From contig JBBKVW010000081.1 in assembly GCA_037968655.1 (NCBI GenBank), positions 1 through 6,853 on the forward strand: a stretch of 6,853 bases of DNA. Direction: 5' to 3'. The notes beneath the pieces were generated by a model. It did not search any database, was not told where the DNA came from, and was given only the letters and a program-made list of their open reading frames with translations. The position numbers and the translations under genes were made by a program. This DNA is from CAISIP01 sp037968655. GTDB taxonomy: Bacteria > Pseudomonadota > Gammaproteobacteria > Burkholderiales > Burkholderiaceae_C. The stretch's first letter is position 1; the number at the start of each line of letters is the position of its first letter. This document shows positions 1 to 6,378 of this stretch, in pieces.

Positions 1-1022
1 TCGCGCTGGTCATCGCAGCGCTGGCGGTGCATCTGCTGGGCTTGCCGGTGGAAACCATCGACAGCCGCTTCGGAGGCATTCCGGCCAGCCTGCCCTCGTT
101 CGCGCTGCCGGAATTCAACTGGTCGACCGTGCGCTTCTTGCTGCTCCCGGCGTCGACACTGGCCCTGCTCGGTGCGATCGAGTCGCTACTGTGCGCCCGC
201 GTGGCAGACAACCTGACGCGCGGTCGGCATGACCCGAACCAGGAGCTGATGGCCCAGGGCATCGCCAATTTCGTGGTGCCATTTTTCGGCGGCATGCCGG
301 CCACCGGCACGATGGCGCGCACCGTCACCAATATCAAGAGCGGCGCCGTCTCGCCGGTATCGGGCATCGTGCATGCCGCCACCCTGCTGCTGATCGTGCT
401 GGTGGCGGCGCCGCTGGCCGGCAGCATTCCACTGGCCTGCCTGGCGGCGATATTGCTGTATGCGGCCTGGAACATGGGCCAGTGGAAGGAGTTTGCGCAG
501 TTGCGCAATTTCCGCCTGCCCTATCGCGTCACGCTGCTGGCGGTATTCGCGCTGACGGTGCTGGTCGACCTGACAGTGGCGGTCGAGGTCGGGCTGATCG
601 CGACCTGCATCACCTTCATCTACCGTATCTCCAGCCTGTCGCGCTGCGAGCAACTGGTGCCGGTGCAGCATGACGAACTGGCACGCGCCGGTCCGGGCGT
701 GCTGGCCTACCGCCTGTATGGGGCACTGTTTTTTGGCGCCGTCAAACTGGTCGAGGACATCGCCCTGCATCTGCCGCGCCAAGCCCTGGTGCTGGACCTG
801 AAGAACCTGATCTATGTCGACTCCACCGGCGCCGACGCGCTGACAGACCTGTCGCGCCGCTGCGCCGACGCCGGCGTGCGGCTGGTCGTATGCGGGCTCA
901 GCCACCAGCCACTGGAAATGGCCGGCCGCAGTGGCTGGCTGCCGCTGATCCAGGCCGAACACCTGCTTCCCGATCTGGCCACGGCGTTGGCTACGATCGA
1001 TCCGGGACCGCAGGGCCACTGA
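1..1022 (+). CDS. SulP-family anion transporter with C-terminal STAS domain (5' partial)
   Basis: This is the C-terminal part of an inner-membrane SulP (SLC26-like) permease. The frame is open from base 3 to the TGA at 1020-1022 (339 residues), and SulP proteins are usually about 500-570 aa, so the start lies outside the window. The first in-frame start-like codon, GTG at 27, is internal. Residues below are counted from that GTG. The SulP core signature is clear: ESLLCARVADNLTRGRHDPN (51-70), then PFFGGMPATGTMARTVTN (85-102). Hydrophobic segments follow at about 112-134, 135-150 and 167-197. The cytoplasmic STAS domain covers roughly 225-325, with beta strand ALVLDLKNL and the conserved turn VDSTGADAL (264-272). 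Known family substrates include sulfate, bicarbonate and C4-dicarboxylates (E. coli DauA). The substrate cannot be read from this fragment. The racemase gene starts 41 bases downstream, so an operon is likely. Family assignment is very secure. Confidence 0.93.
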   Translation, partial: ALVIAALAVHLLGLPVETIDSRFGGIPASLPSFALPEFNWSTVRFLLLPASTLALLGAIESLLCARVADNLTRGRHDPNQELMAQGIANFVVPFFGGMPATGTMARTVTNIKSGAVSPVSGIVHAATLLLIVLVAAPLAGSIPLACLAAILLYAAWNMGQWKEFAQLRNFRLPYRVTLLAVFALTVLVDLTVAVEVGLIATCITFIYRISSLSRCEQLVPVQHDELARAGPGVLAYRLYGALFFGAVKLVEDIALHLPRQALVLDLKNLIYVDSTGADALTDLSRRCADAGVRLVVCGLSHQPLEMAGRSGWLPLIQAEHLLPDLATALATIDPGPQGH

Positions 1023-1063
1023 GGCGCCCGGCAATTGCGGGCAGGGGCACAGCGGCGAGCAGC

Positions 1064-1750
1064 ATGGCGCAACACATCGGAATCGTGGCCTGCTCGGCCG
1101 AGGGCGCGGCCTTGTGCTATCGCAGCATCTGCGCCGAGGGCGCAGACTGGCTGGGCCCGCACGCCCATCCCGAGGTGTCGATGCACACGCCCTCGCTGTC
1201 GCACTATCTCGATTGCATCACGCGCGATGACTGGCCCGGCGTGGCCGAACTGATGCTGCGCTCGGCGCACAAGCTGGCCGCTGCCGGCGCCGACTTCCTG
1301 ATCTGCCCGGACAACACCATCCACCAGGCCATGCCCTGGGTGCTGCCCCGGTCGCCACGGCCCTGGCTGCACATCGCCGAAGTGGTCGCAGCCGCTGCCG
1401 CCGCGCGCGGATTCAAGCGCCTGGGCCTGACGGGCACGCGCTGGCTGGTCGACAGCGCGGTCTATCCGCAAGCGCTCGCGGGGCATCGGATTGCCTGCGT
1501 ACGGCCATCGGAACCGCAACGCGACGCGATCAACCGCGCCATCATGGATGAGCTGGTACTGGGCCAATGCACCCCGTCCACGCTTGCTCTGTTCCAGTCC
1601 GTCATCCGGGACCTGCAGCAGGCCGGCTGCGACGCCGTGGTGCTGGCTTGCACCGAAATCCCGTTGATCGTCAACGACGGCAACAGTCCGCTGCCAACGC
1701 TCGATTCGACCCGATTGCTGGCGCGCGCGGCGCTGCAACGGGCATGTTGA
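1064..1750 (+). CDS. Aspartate/glutamate racemase family protein with atypical first catalytic motif
   Basis: A 228-aa cytoplasmic protein of the Asp/Glu racemase superfamily (PLP-independent, two-cysteine type; family length about 230 aa). The start at 1064 is chosen because the fold begins there: MAQHIGIVACSAEGAALCY matches the first beta strand and nucleotide-like loop of the family. The same frame extends upstream to 890, but that stretch overlaps the SulP gene out of frame. No strong Shine-Dalgarno sequence is visible. The second catalytic motif is intact, VVLACTEIPLI, with Cys196. GLTGTRWLV (121-129) matches the usual GLxGTxxT segment. The first motif reads ICPDNTIHQ (80-88). The residue directly before Asn-Thr, normally the first catalytic Cys (or Thr, as in E. 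coli YgeA), is Asp83, and a Cys sits two positions earlier (81). Activity may therefore be one-directional, or may not be racemisation at all. The gene probably shares a transcript with the SulP gene, and it converges on the GGDEF-EAL gene 21 bases away. Confidence 0.88.
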   Translation: MAQHIGIVACSAEGAALCYRSICAEGADWLGPHAHPEVSMHTPSLSHYLDCITRDDWPGVAELMLRSAHKLAAAGADFLICPDNTIHQAMPWVLPRSPRPWLHIAEVVAAAAAARGFKRLGLTGTRWLVDSAVYPQALAGHRIACVRPSEPQRDAINRAIMDELVLGQCTPSTLALFQSVIRDLQQAGCDAVVLACTEIPLIVNDGNSPLPTLDSTRLLARAALQRAC

Positions 1751-1771
1751 AGGACCAGGGACAGGGCCCGA

Positions 1772-4234
1772 TCAGGCCGAGCCACCTTTCACGCCGAGGC
1801 GCGCCGGCGGCACTAGCTTCAAGCGCTCCGGTGGCCGGCGTTCGGTCAGCCGGCGGCCAGGGCGGCCCAGATGGAAGCCCTGCACATAGTCAACGCCCAG
1901 TTCACGCAATGCGTCCAGCGTCGCGGCATCCTCGACGCATTCGGCCACCGTGGTCTTGTTCAGGCTGCGCGCGATCTGGATCAGGGCGGACACGACAAGC
2001 TGGTTGCTGGGGTCCGAAGTCAGGTCGCGGATGAAGCTGCCGTCGATCTTGATGCCGTCAACCTCGAGCAGCTTGAGGTGTGCAAAGGAGCTGAAGCCAC
2101 TGCCGAAGTCGTCCAGGTGCACGGCACAGCCAACGCTGCGCAGCGCGGCAATCATCGGCCGCGCTGCGATCAGGTCGCCCATCGCGGCGGTCTCGGTCAG
2201 TTCGATGTGCAACCGCCTGGGGTCGACGTCGTGGCGCTGCAGCGCGTCGCGCAGGAAACCCACGAAGCCCGGGTCTCCCAGCGAGCGCGCCGACAGGTTG
2301 GCGGCGATGCACACCGTGGCGGGAAAGTGGGTCAGCTTGTCGATGCAGGCCTCGAACACCCAGCGGTCGATCTGGCGGATCTTGCCGCTGCGTTCGGCAT
2401 AGGGGACGAACTCGGTGGGCGCGATCAGATGGTTTTCATCATCTTCGTCGACCATGCGCACCAGGGCTTCGTAATAGACGATTCCCAGATCCGAGACCCG
2501 GTGCACCGGCTGGAAATGCAACTTTAGCCGGTGGTCACGCAATGCGCCGTGAATACGGCCGTTCCAGCTGACCCGTTCGGATTCAGCCAGCGCATGCGCC
2601 GCATCCGAGCGGTACATGCAATAGCCATTTTTACCGCCCAGCTTGGCCTGGTACATCGAGCGGTCGGCACAGGCCACCAGATCGTCCGCGTCCGCAGCGT
2701 CCACCGGATACAGGGCAACGCCGATACTGCAGCCGACCCTGATCGCCTGGGTGTCCGACTCGAAGCGCAGAGCCGAGATGGTTTGCACCAGCCGGGCGGC
2801 GGTTCTTGCTGCCAGCTCGGCAGAGTCGCCGGCAATGACAACGGCAAACTCGTCCCCGCCCAACCGCGCCACCACCTGATCAGCTTGCAGCTGCGCCGCC
2901 AGCGCATGCGCCACCATCACCAGGATCTGGTCGCCAGCCCGATGGCCGGCTACATCGTTGGCATGCTTGAAGTCGTCCAGGTCAATGAACATCAGCGTGA
3001 CCCCGCCGTTGGTCCGTTGCGCCTGGTCGATCGCCGCATGCAGTGTCTCGAACAGCCCACGCCGATTGAGCAGCTCGGTCAAGGGATCGAACAGCGCCAG
3101 CCGTGCACGTTGCTGCGTCAGCCTGTCCTGCGTGATGTCCTGGTGCAGCCAGATGCAGCCACCGGCGTCGCTGCCCTCGGTGACCATCTGCATGCGCTGC
3201 GCGATCAGCCGGCCGTCGGCCAGCTGGATCTCGCAATCGGACGAAGGCTGCAGCAGGCAGGGCGACAACAGCACATCAAGGCGTGCCGCGTCGCCCGATG
3301 TGGCCTGCCGGCGCATGGCTGGCACGATCTGCGCCATGTCGTCACCCGGCGACAGGCCGCTGAGCGACCAGACCCGGGAGAAAAGCGCATTTGCATACAC
3401 CACACGCTGCCTTGCGTCGACAAACAGGATGGCGCTGCGCAAGGCACCCAGCAAGGTCGTCAGGCGCGCGCGTTCATCGCGCGCAAGCTCCAGGTGCAGC
3501 TGCTGCTGTTGCTGGCTCTCATGCAATGCCGCCATGCGTTGCTCGATCGTGCGTGCCATGGAATTGAAGCTTGTCGCAAGCCGGCCCACCTCGTCGCCGG
3601 TCCGAACCGGAACCCGAATCGCGAAATCGCCCGCCGCGACCTTGCGGCTCGCCTCCGACAAGGTCTCCAGGTGGCGCGTCAGCGCATAGGCAACGGCAGC
3701 CAGCAAGGCGGCCGACAAGGCCAGCGCCAGGCCCGCGATCACTGCACCGGCGGCACGAAAATCGTCGCGCGCCTGGCGCAACCCGTCCGTGGACAGTCCC
3801 AGGTCCAGCCGCGCCAGGCGTTGCCCCGCGAGCTCGATCGGCGCTGACAGGTGCAGTGTCTGGTCGGCCCGGTCCAGGTCCACCAGACCGCTGTCGCGCG
3901 GCGCGACGTACTGGTCCGTGCCCCAGCCGGAACTGGCAATCAGGCGCTCACGATGGTCATACAGCGCCAGGTACCGGATGTCCCTGGGATGCACCACCTG
4001 GTCCAGCAGATGCTGCACCGTCACAAAGTCGCGTTGCGCCAGCGGGGCGACCAGGGCCTGCTCCAGCAGGGCGGTGACTTCGCGCGCCTGCATGGTGGCC
4101 CGTTCCTGCAAGGTGTCCTGCATCAGGCGCGCGCCCCCAACCAGCAAAAGCAGCATCGCGACCGTTTCAACCAGTACGCAGGCAACGATCAGCTTGCGGC
4201 GCAAGGACCAGCTGCGCACGAGCGACCGCATCAT
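1772..4234 (-). CDS. Membrane sensor with periplasmic domain, HAMP, PAS, GGDEF and EAL domains
   Basis: An 820-aa inner-membrane protein predicted to make and degrade cyclic di-GMP. Domains in order: TM1 about 14-34; periplasmic region 35-160, Cache/PDC-like in pattern (IRYLALYDHRERLIASSG at 86-103); TM2 162-185; HAMP 186-235; a short Gln-rich coiled coil (five Gln at 241-245); PAS about 259-370; GGDEF 375-540; EAL 555-800. GGDEF residues: FDPLTELLNRRG (382-393), metal ligand D418 in FIDLDDFK, N426, D435 and an intact GGDEF at 459-463. The RxxD inhibitory site is missing: Q450 and Q453 occupy its positions. EAL residues: E589-A590-L591, N646, E678 in IELTET, D708-D709 in DDFGSGFSS, K729, E765, E768 and Q785. 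All known metal and catalytic positions appear present, so both activities are plausible. Start: ATG at 4234 overlaps the stop of the upstream binding-protein gene (ATGA). No Shine-Dalgarno is apparent, which suggests translational coupling. A second Met codon follows immediately. Net activity and ligand cannot be read from sequence. Confidence 0.95.
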   Translation of the reverse strand: MMRSLVRSWSLRRKLIVACVLVETVAMLLLLVGGARLMQDTLQERATMQAREVTALLEQALVAPLAQRDFVTVQHLLDQVVHPRDIRYLALYDHRERLIASSGWGTDQYVAPRDSGLVDLDRADQTLHLSAPIELAGQRLARLDLGLSTDGLRQARDDFRAAGAVIAGLALALSAALLAAVAYALTRHLETLSEASRKVAAGDFAIRVPVRTGDEVGRLATSFNSMARTIEQRMAALHESQQQQQLHLELARDERARLTTLLGALRSAILFVDARQRVVYANALFSRVWSLSGLSPGDDMAQIVPAMRRQATSGDAARLDVLLSPCLLQPSSDCEIQLADGRLIAQRMQMVTEGSDAGGCIWLHQDITQDRLTQQRARLALFDPLTELLNRRGLFETLHAAIDQAQRTNGGVTLMFIDLDDFKHANDVAGHRAGDQILVMVAHALAAQLQADQVVARLGGDEFAVVIAGDSAELAARTAARLVQTISALRFESDTQAIRVGCSIGVALYPVDAADADDLVACADRSMYQAKLGGKNGYCMYRSDAAHALAESERVSWNGRIHGALRDHRLKLHFQPVHRVSDLGIVYYEALVRMVDEDDENHLIAPTEFVPYAERSGKIRQIDRWVFEACIDKLTHFPATVCIAANLSARSLGDPGFVGFLRDALQRHDVDPRRLHIELTETAAMGDLIAARPMIAALRSVGCAVHLDDFGSGFSSFAHLKLLEVDGIKIDGSFIRDLTSDPSNQLVVSALIQIARSLNKTTVAECVEDAATLDALRELGVDYVQGFHLGRPGRRLTERRPPERLKLVPPARLGVKGGSA
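4231..4234 (-). other. ATGA stop/start overlap coupling two genes
   Basis: On the minus strand the four bases ATGA contain the start codon of the GGDEF-EAL gene and the TGA stop of the binding-protein gene. The 25 bases upstream hold no clear Shine-Dalgarno sequence. The downstream gene is therefore probably translated by ribosomes that terminate on the first, giving linked production of the two proteins. Confidence 0.9.
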
Positions 4235-5106
4235 GGTGCGAGCGCCAACAGTTCGCGCGTCGGCGCGACAAACGCCTGTACCGACTCCATCAGTCCGGCG
4301 GGCACGACGCGCACGCCCTGAAATCCCGTCAGGGCGAAATAGCTGCCGGCATCGGCCGCCTGGCCGTTCAGGCGCAGCAACGCGTCTTGTATCGCCTTCG
4401 CCTCGGCTGCATCGACGCTGGGACTGACCATGACGACAAAACCCGGCACCTGCGCAAAGCGCGAAACTATCTTCAATAGGGACCGGTCCGCCGGCGCGAT
4501 GGCCTGGAATTCGCCGGCACTGAGCATGGCCGCGACCGCGCTGCCCTGCAGCAGAACATTGGCAGCGTTGTCGTCGGTACGCACCCGAAACACCGTGAAG
4601 TCCCGCTCAAGCTGCAGACCCTGCTCGGACAACCACTGCAAACCACGTAATGCCACCAGGGATTGCGGATTGGACAGCACCAGCGACTGCCCGCGCAGTT
4701 GGGCGACCGATTGCAGGGGCCGCACGGAAGTCGTGACCAGCAGGCAGTCGATATCGGGCACCAATAGCACCAGCGGCCGATACCCCCGATCGAGCTGGGC
4801 CAGCCGCGCCATATGAATTGCGGTGAACATCAACGCGTACTCATCGTTCAACACGCGGCGATGAAACTCACTCCAGCTCGGCGCGGTCGACAGCTGCACC
4901 GGCCGCATCAGGTAGGTTTCCAGGTGCGAGCGCATCGGTTGGTACTGGGCCATCAGCGTGCGTACGCTGAGATTGGGCAACAGGCCGACTTCCAGCGGCA
5001 GGCGCGCCTGCGCCCATACCTGCGCTGGCGCGATACCACCCGACAACATGGCCAGGCAAGCGTGTCGCCTGGATACCGAACGCAACATCTGATGCGCGCA
5101 TTGCAT
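4231..5106 (-). CDS. PhnD-like periplasmic substrate-binding protein, probable sensor partner of the GGDEF-EAL protein
   Basis: A 291-aa exported protein of the phosphate/phosphonate-binding (PhnD-like) periplasmic binding protein class; length is normal. An N-terminal signal ends near WAQA (31-34): basic VSRR (11-14), a weakly hydrophobic stretch 16-30, then A-Q-A, giving a mature start at R35. SRRHACL (12-18) loosely resembles a twin-arginine motif, so Tat or Sec export is possible. Family pattern: strand LEVGLLPNLSVRTLMAQYQP (38-57) with a helix leading to LETYL; FHRRVLNDEYALMF (81-94); SNPQSLVALRGLQWLSEQGL (145-164) at the place of the PhnD DPxSxSG loop; then RTDDNAANVLLQGSAVAAML (176-195). 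The ligand-binding serine cluster of true PhnD is poorly kept, so the ligand may not be a phosphonate. No ABC permease or ATPase gene is present. The gene is coupled by ATGA to the GGDEF-EAL sensor, which supports a signalling role rather than uptake. Start: ATG 5106 is the longest option; ATG 5088 (Met7) also gives a good signal peptide, and neither has a strong ribosome site. Confidence 0.85.
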   Translation of the reverse strand: MQCAHQMLRSVSRRHACLAMLSGGIAPAQVWAQARLPLEVGLLPNLSVRTLMAQYQPMRSHLETYLMRPVQLSTAPSWSEFHRRVLNDEYALMFTAIHMARLAQLDRGYRPLVLLVPDIDCLLVTTSVRPLQSVAQLRGQSLVLSNPQSLVALRGLQWLSEQGLQLERDFTVFRVRTDDNAANVLLQGSAVAAMLSAGEFQAIAPADRSLLKIVSRFAQVPGFVVMVSPSVDAAEAKAIQDALLRLNGQAADAGSYFALTGFQGVRVVPAGLMESVQAFVAPTRELLALAP

Positions 5107-5133
5107 GCGCCTGTAACGGGCACGACGATCTGG

Positions 5134-5192
5134 CCGAATCGCCTGTGTTTGCCCTGTTTATCCCCTCGTGTAGCTGCGGGCGACCGAATCGC
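5134..5192. repeat. Two copies of CCGAATCGC spaced 50 bases apart
   Basis: CCGAATCGC occurs at 5134-5142 and again at 5184-5192, same orientation, start to start exactly 50 bases. They flank the candidate minus-strand -10 at 5157-5162. They could be operator half-sites on roughly the same face of the helix (about five turns), but a 9-base repeat in 266 bases of GC-rich DNA may be chance. Confidence 0.3.
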
Positions 5193-5252
5193 TGCCGGTG
5201 CCAGTGCGCGAGTTTACGAGCGAAACGCCATGAAGCTGCGTTTTGCACCATG

Positions 5253-5274
5253 CAAGCACGCGAAGTGTTGCTTG
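5253..5274. repeat. Inverted repeat CAAGCA-N10-TGCTTG
   Basis: Perfect 6-base arms at 5253-5258 and 5269-5274 around a 10-base centre. The site lies near the middle of the divergent region, about 100 bases before the cyclase start and 147 before the binding-protein start. Possible binding site for a dimeric regulator. No T-run follows, so it is not a rho-independent terminator. Confidence 0.3.
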
Positions 5275-5372
5275 TGCGTCACCCTGCATCAGCTTTCCGT
5301 CGTGTCGCGCGCTGATGGCAAACAGTCCGGTTATAACTCCCCGCGCCGCCGCAAGCTCGCTAGACTGGCGCC

Positions 5373-6221
5373 ATGACGGCACTGGACCTCCTGGCCACCG
5401 GCCTGGTATTGGCAGGCGCTCTGATCATGATCGGCGCCCTGGGTCCGGTGCGCCGCCTGATGGCGCATCTCGCGGCCGGACCCCTGCGCCAGCGCTGGAA
5501 CATCATGACCGTGCTGATCGGTCTGTTCCTGGTCGGCTACCTGGCGTATGTTCCGACCTTCTGGGGTCGCCACCTGAATCTGGTGGATCTGATCGTTCCG
5601 ACGATTTTCCTGCTGGGCGCATGCTTCGTCTGGCTTACCGCCTCGCTGTCGGAACAGACCGCTGCGGACATGCTGCGTGTGACGCGTCTGGAACTGGAAA
5701 CCGTGACCGACGACCTGACCGGCCTGTTCAATCGCCGGCACCTGGACAACCGGCTGGCAGAAGAAGTAGCGCGGGCCCGTCGCTATGGTTTTGGCCTGTC
5801 GCTGATCTTTCTGGATATCGACCACTTCAAGCGCATCAACGATGAGCATGGCCATGCGGCAGGCGACAGGGTCCTGAGTGCCATTGCCCAGCGCATCAGC
5901 CAGGGATTACGCGACACCGACGTGGCGGCGCGTTTTGGCGGCGAGGAGTTTGTCGTGATCGCACCGCATACGCCCTTGGGTGGCGTGGACATCCTGGCGC
6001 GACGCCTGTTGCATGCCATCGAATCGGATACGTTCGCACTGCCCGGCACGACCCAGGGCCTGCGCGTGACCTGCAGTGCCGGGATCGCGACTCTGGATGC
6101 GCTGCGAACTGATGCCGCAGCGCTGTTGGACCATGCCGACAAAAATCTCTATCGCGCCAAGCAGGCCGGGCGCAACCAGGTGGTGGGCGGGTCTGAACGC
6201 GAAGCAGCCCTGCAGCATTGA
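5373..6221 (+). CDS. Membrane-bound diguanylate cyclase (three TM segments plus GGDEF)
   Basis: A 282-aa inner-membrane enzyme predicted to condense two GTP into cyclic di-GMP. The N-terminal third has three hydrophobic segments, about 7-25, 43-63 and 69-91, with little soluble sequence between them. It has no recognised sensor domain, and a membrane or small-molecule cue is possible. A short linker helix (92-112) leads to the GGDEF domain: DDLTGLFNRR (113-122), metal ligand D148 in FLDIDHFKRINDEHG, N156, D165, the active-site variant GGEEF (189-193, fully competent in known enzymes), and SAGIA (235-239). The product-inhibition site RxxD is present as R180-D183. All residues needed for activity are in place. 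Start: ATG 5373 opens directly into TM1; no Shine-Dalgarno is evident just upstream. The gene is divergent from the binding-protein/GGDEF-EAL pair, so the two units may share control. Confidence 0.94.
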   Translation: MTALDLLATGLVLAGALIMIGALGPVRRLMAHLAAGPLRQRWNIMTVLIGLFLVGYLAYVPTFWGRHLNLVDLIVPTIFLLGACFVWLTASLSEQTAADMLRVTRLELETVTDDLTGLFNRRHLDNRLAEEVARARRYGFGLSLIFLDIDHFKRINDEHGHAAGDRVLSAIAQRISQGLRDTDVAARFGGEEFVVIAPHTPLGGVDILARRLLHAIESDTFALPGTTQGLRVTCSAGIATLDALRTDAAALLDHADKNLYRAKQAGRNQVVGGSEREAALQH

Positions 6222-6262
6222 AAGGCCCGTCCGTTCCCGGCCACCGGTCGGCCAGGCCAGTG

Positions 6263-6290
6263 TTCACGCAACCGCATTCGTTCCAATAAT
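6263..6290 (+). promoter_or_regulatory. Candidate sigma-70 promoter for the MFS gene
   Basis: TTCACG at 6263-6268 (four of six to TTGACA) and AATAAT at 6285-6290 (five of six to TATAAT) are separated by 16 bases, in the most AT-rich patch of the 6222-6378 gap. Transcription would begin near 6297 and give a leader of about 80 bases before the ATG at 6379. Prediction by eye only. Confidence 0.35.
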
Positions 6291-6300
6291 CACCAAGCAC

Positions 6301-6342
6301 ATGTCCGGTTGCGGCCATCCGCAGCGCCGACTGCGGGCATGA
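6301..6342 (+). CDS. Possible 13-codon leader ORF
   Basis: ATG at 6301 opens a 13-residue frame (MSGCGHPQRRLRA) ending at TGA 6340-6342, in the leader of the MFS gene and just after the candidate promoter. It spans the hairpin at 6319-6336. It has no Shine-Dalgarno site and no run of a single regulatory amino acid, although Arg makes up three of the last five residues. More likely chance than a true leader peptide. Confidence 0.12.
   Translation: MSGCGHPQRRLRA
6319..6336 (+). promoter_or_regulatory. Leader hairpin CCGCAG-N6-CTGCGG
   Basis: Perfect 6-base GC-rich stem (6319-6324 with 6331-6336) and a 6-base loop, lying 42 bases before the MFS start codon. There is no T-run, so it is not a classical terminator for the cyclase gene. 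It may act as an RNA structure in the MFS leader or as an operator. Confidence 0.3.
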
Positions 6343-6378
6343 TTGGGGTCCCCGTGACAAGGCCCTGATCCTGACCGC

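Larger units (their letters stand above)
5107..5372. promoter_or_regulatory. Divergent intergenic region between the binding-protein and cyclase genes
   Basis: 266 bases with no convincing gene. It must hold the promoters of both the minus-strand binding-protein/GGDEF-EAL pair and the plus-strand cyclase. On the plus strand, TATAAC at 5332-5337 matches a -10 hexamer at five of six positions, but no good -35 lies 16-18 bases upstream. On the minus strand, GATAAA (plus-strand 5157-5162) is a possible -10, also without a good -35. Weak -35 boxes could mean activator-dependent or alternative sigma control; this is inference. The region also holds a spaced 9-base direct repeat and a short inverted repeat, listed separately. 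Confidence 0.5.

Noticed and set aside
186..1034. A 282-codon minus-strand frame opposite the SulP gene
   Set aside because: Low-complexity Gln/His/Arg/Gly translation with no domain pattern. The plus strand carries unmistakable SulP and STAS motifs.
890..1063. A longer N-terminus for the racemase gene
   Set aside because: The frame is open back to 890 but overlaps the end of the SulP gene, and its translation is not family-like. The fold begins exactly at the ATG at 1064.
1751..1771. Possible shared bidirectional terminator between the convergent genes
   Set aside because: Only 21 bases separate the genes, and the best stem nearby (GGCC with GGCC) is four pairs with no T-run.
3494..3520. 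CAG/CTG-like repeat within the GGDEF-EAL gene
   Set aside because: It simply encodes the Gln-rich coiled coil (residues 241-245) after the HAMP domain and is too short to be a true tandem repeat.
2531..3847. A 438-codon open frame on the plus strand, opposite the GGDEF-EAL gene
   Set aside because: Its translation is rich in Arg, Gln and His with no family resemblance, and it lies wholly antisense to a strongly conserved multi-domain gene. It is a GC-driven shadow frame.
5361..5366. TAGACT as a -10 element for the cyclase
   Set aside because: It matches only four of six positions and would place the transcription start at or after the ATG at 5373. TATAAC at 5332-5337 is the better candidate.
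6345..6353. GGGGTCCCC palindrome before the MFS gene
   Set aside because: The single-base centre cannot form a hairpin, and short GC palindromes are common at this base composition.
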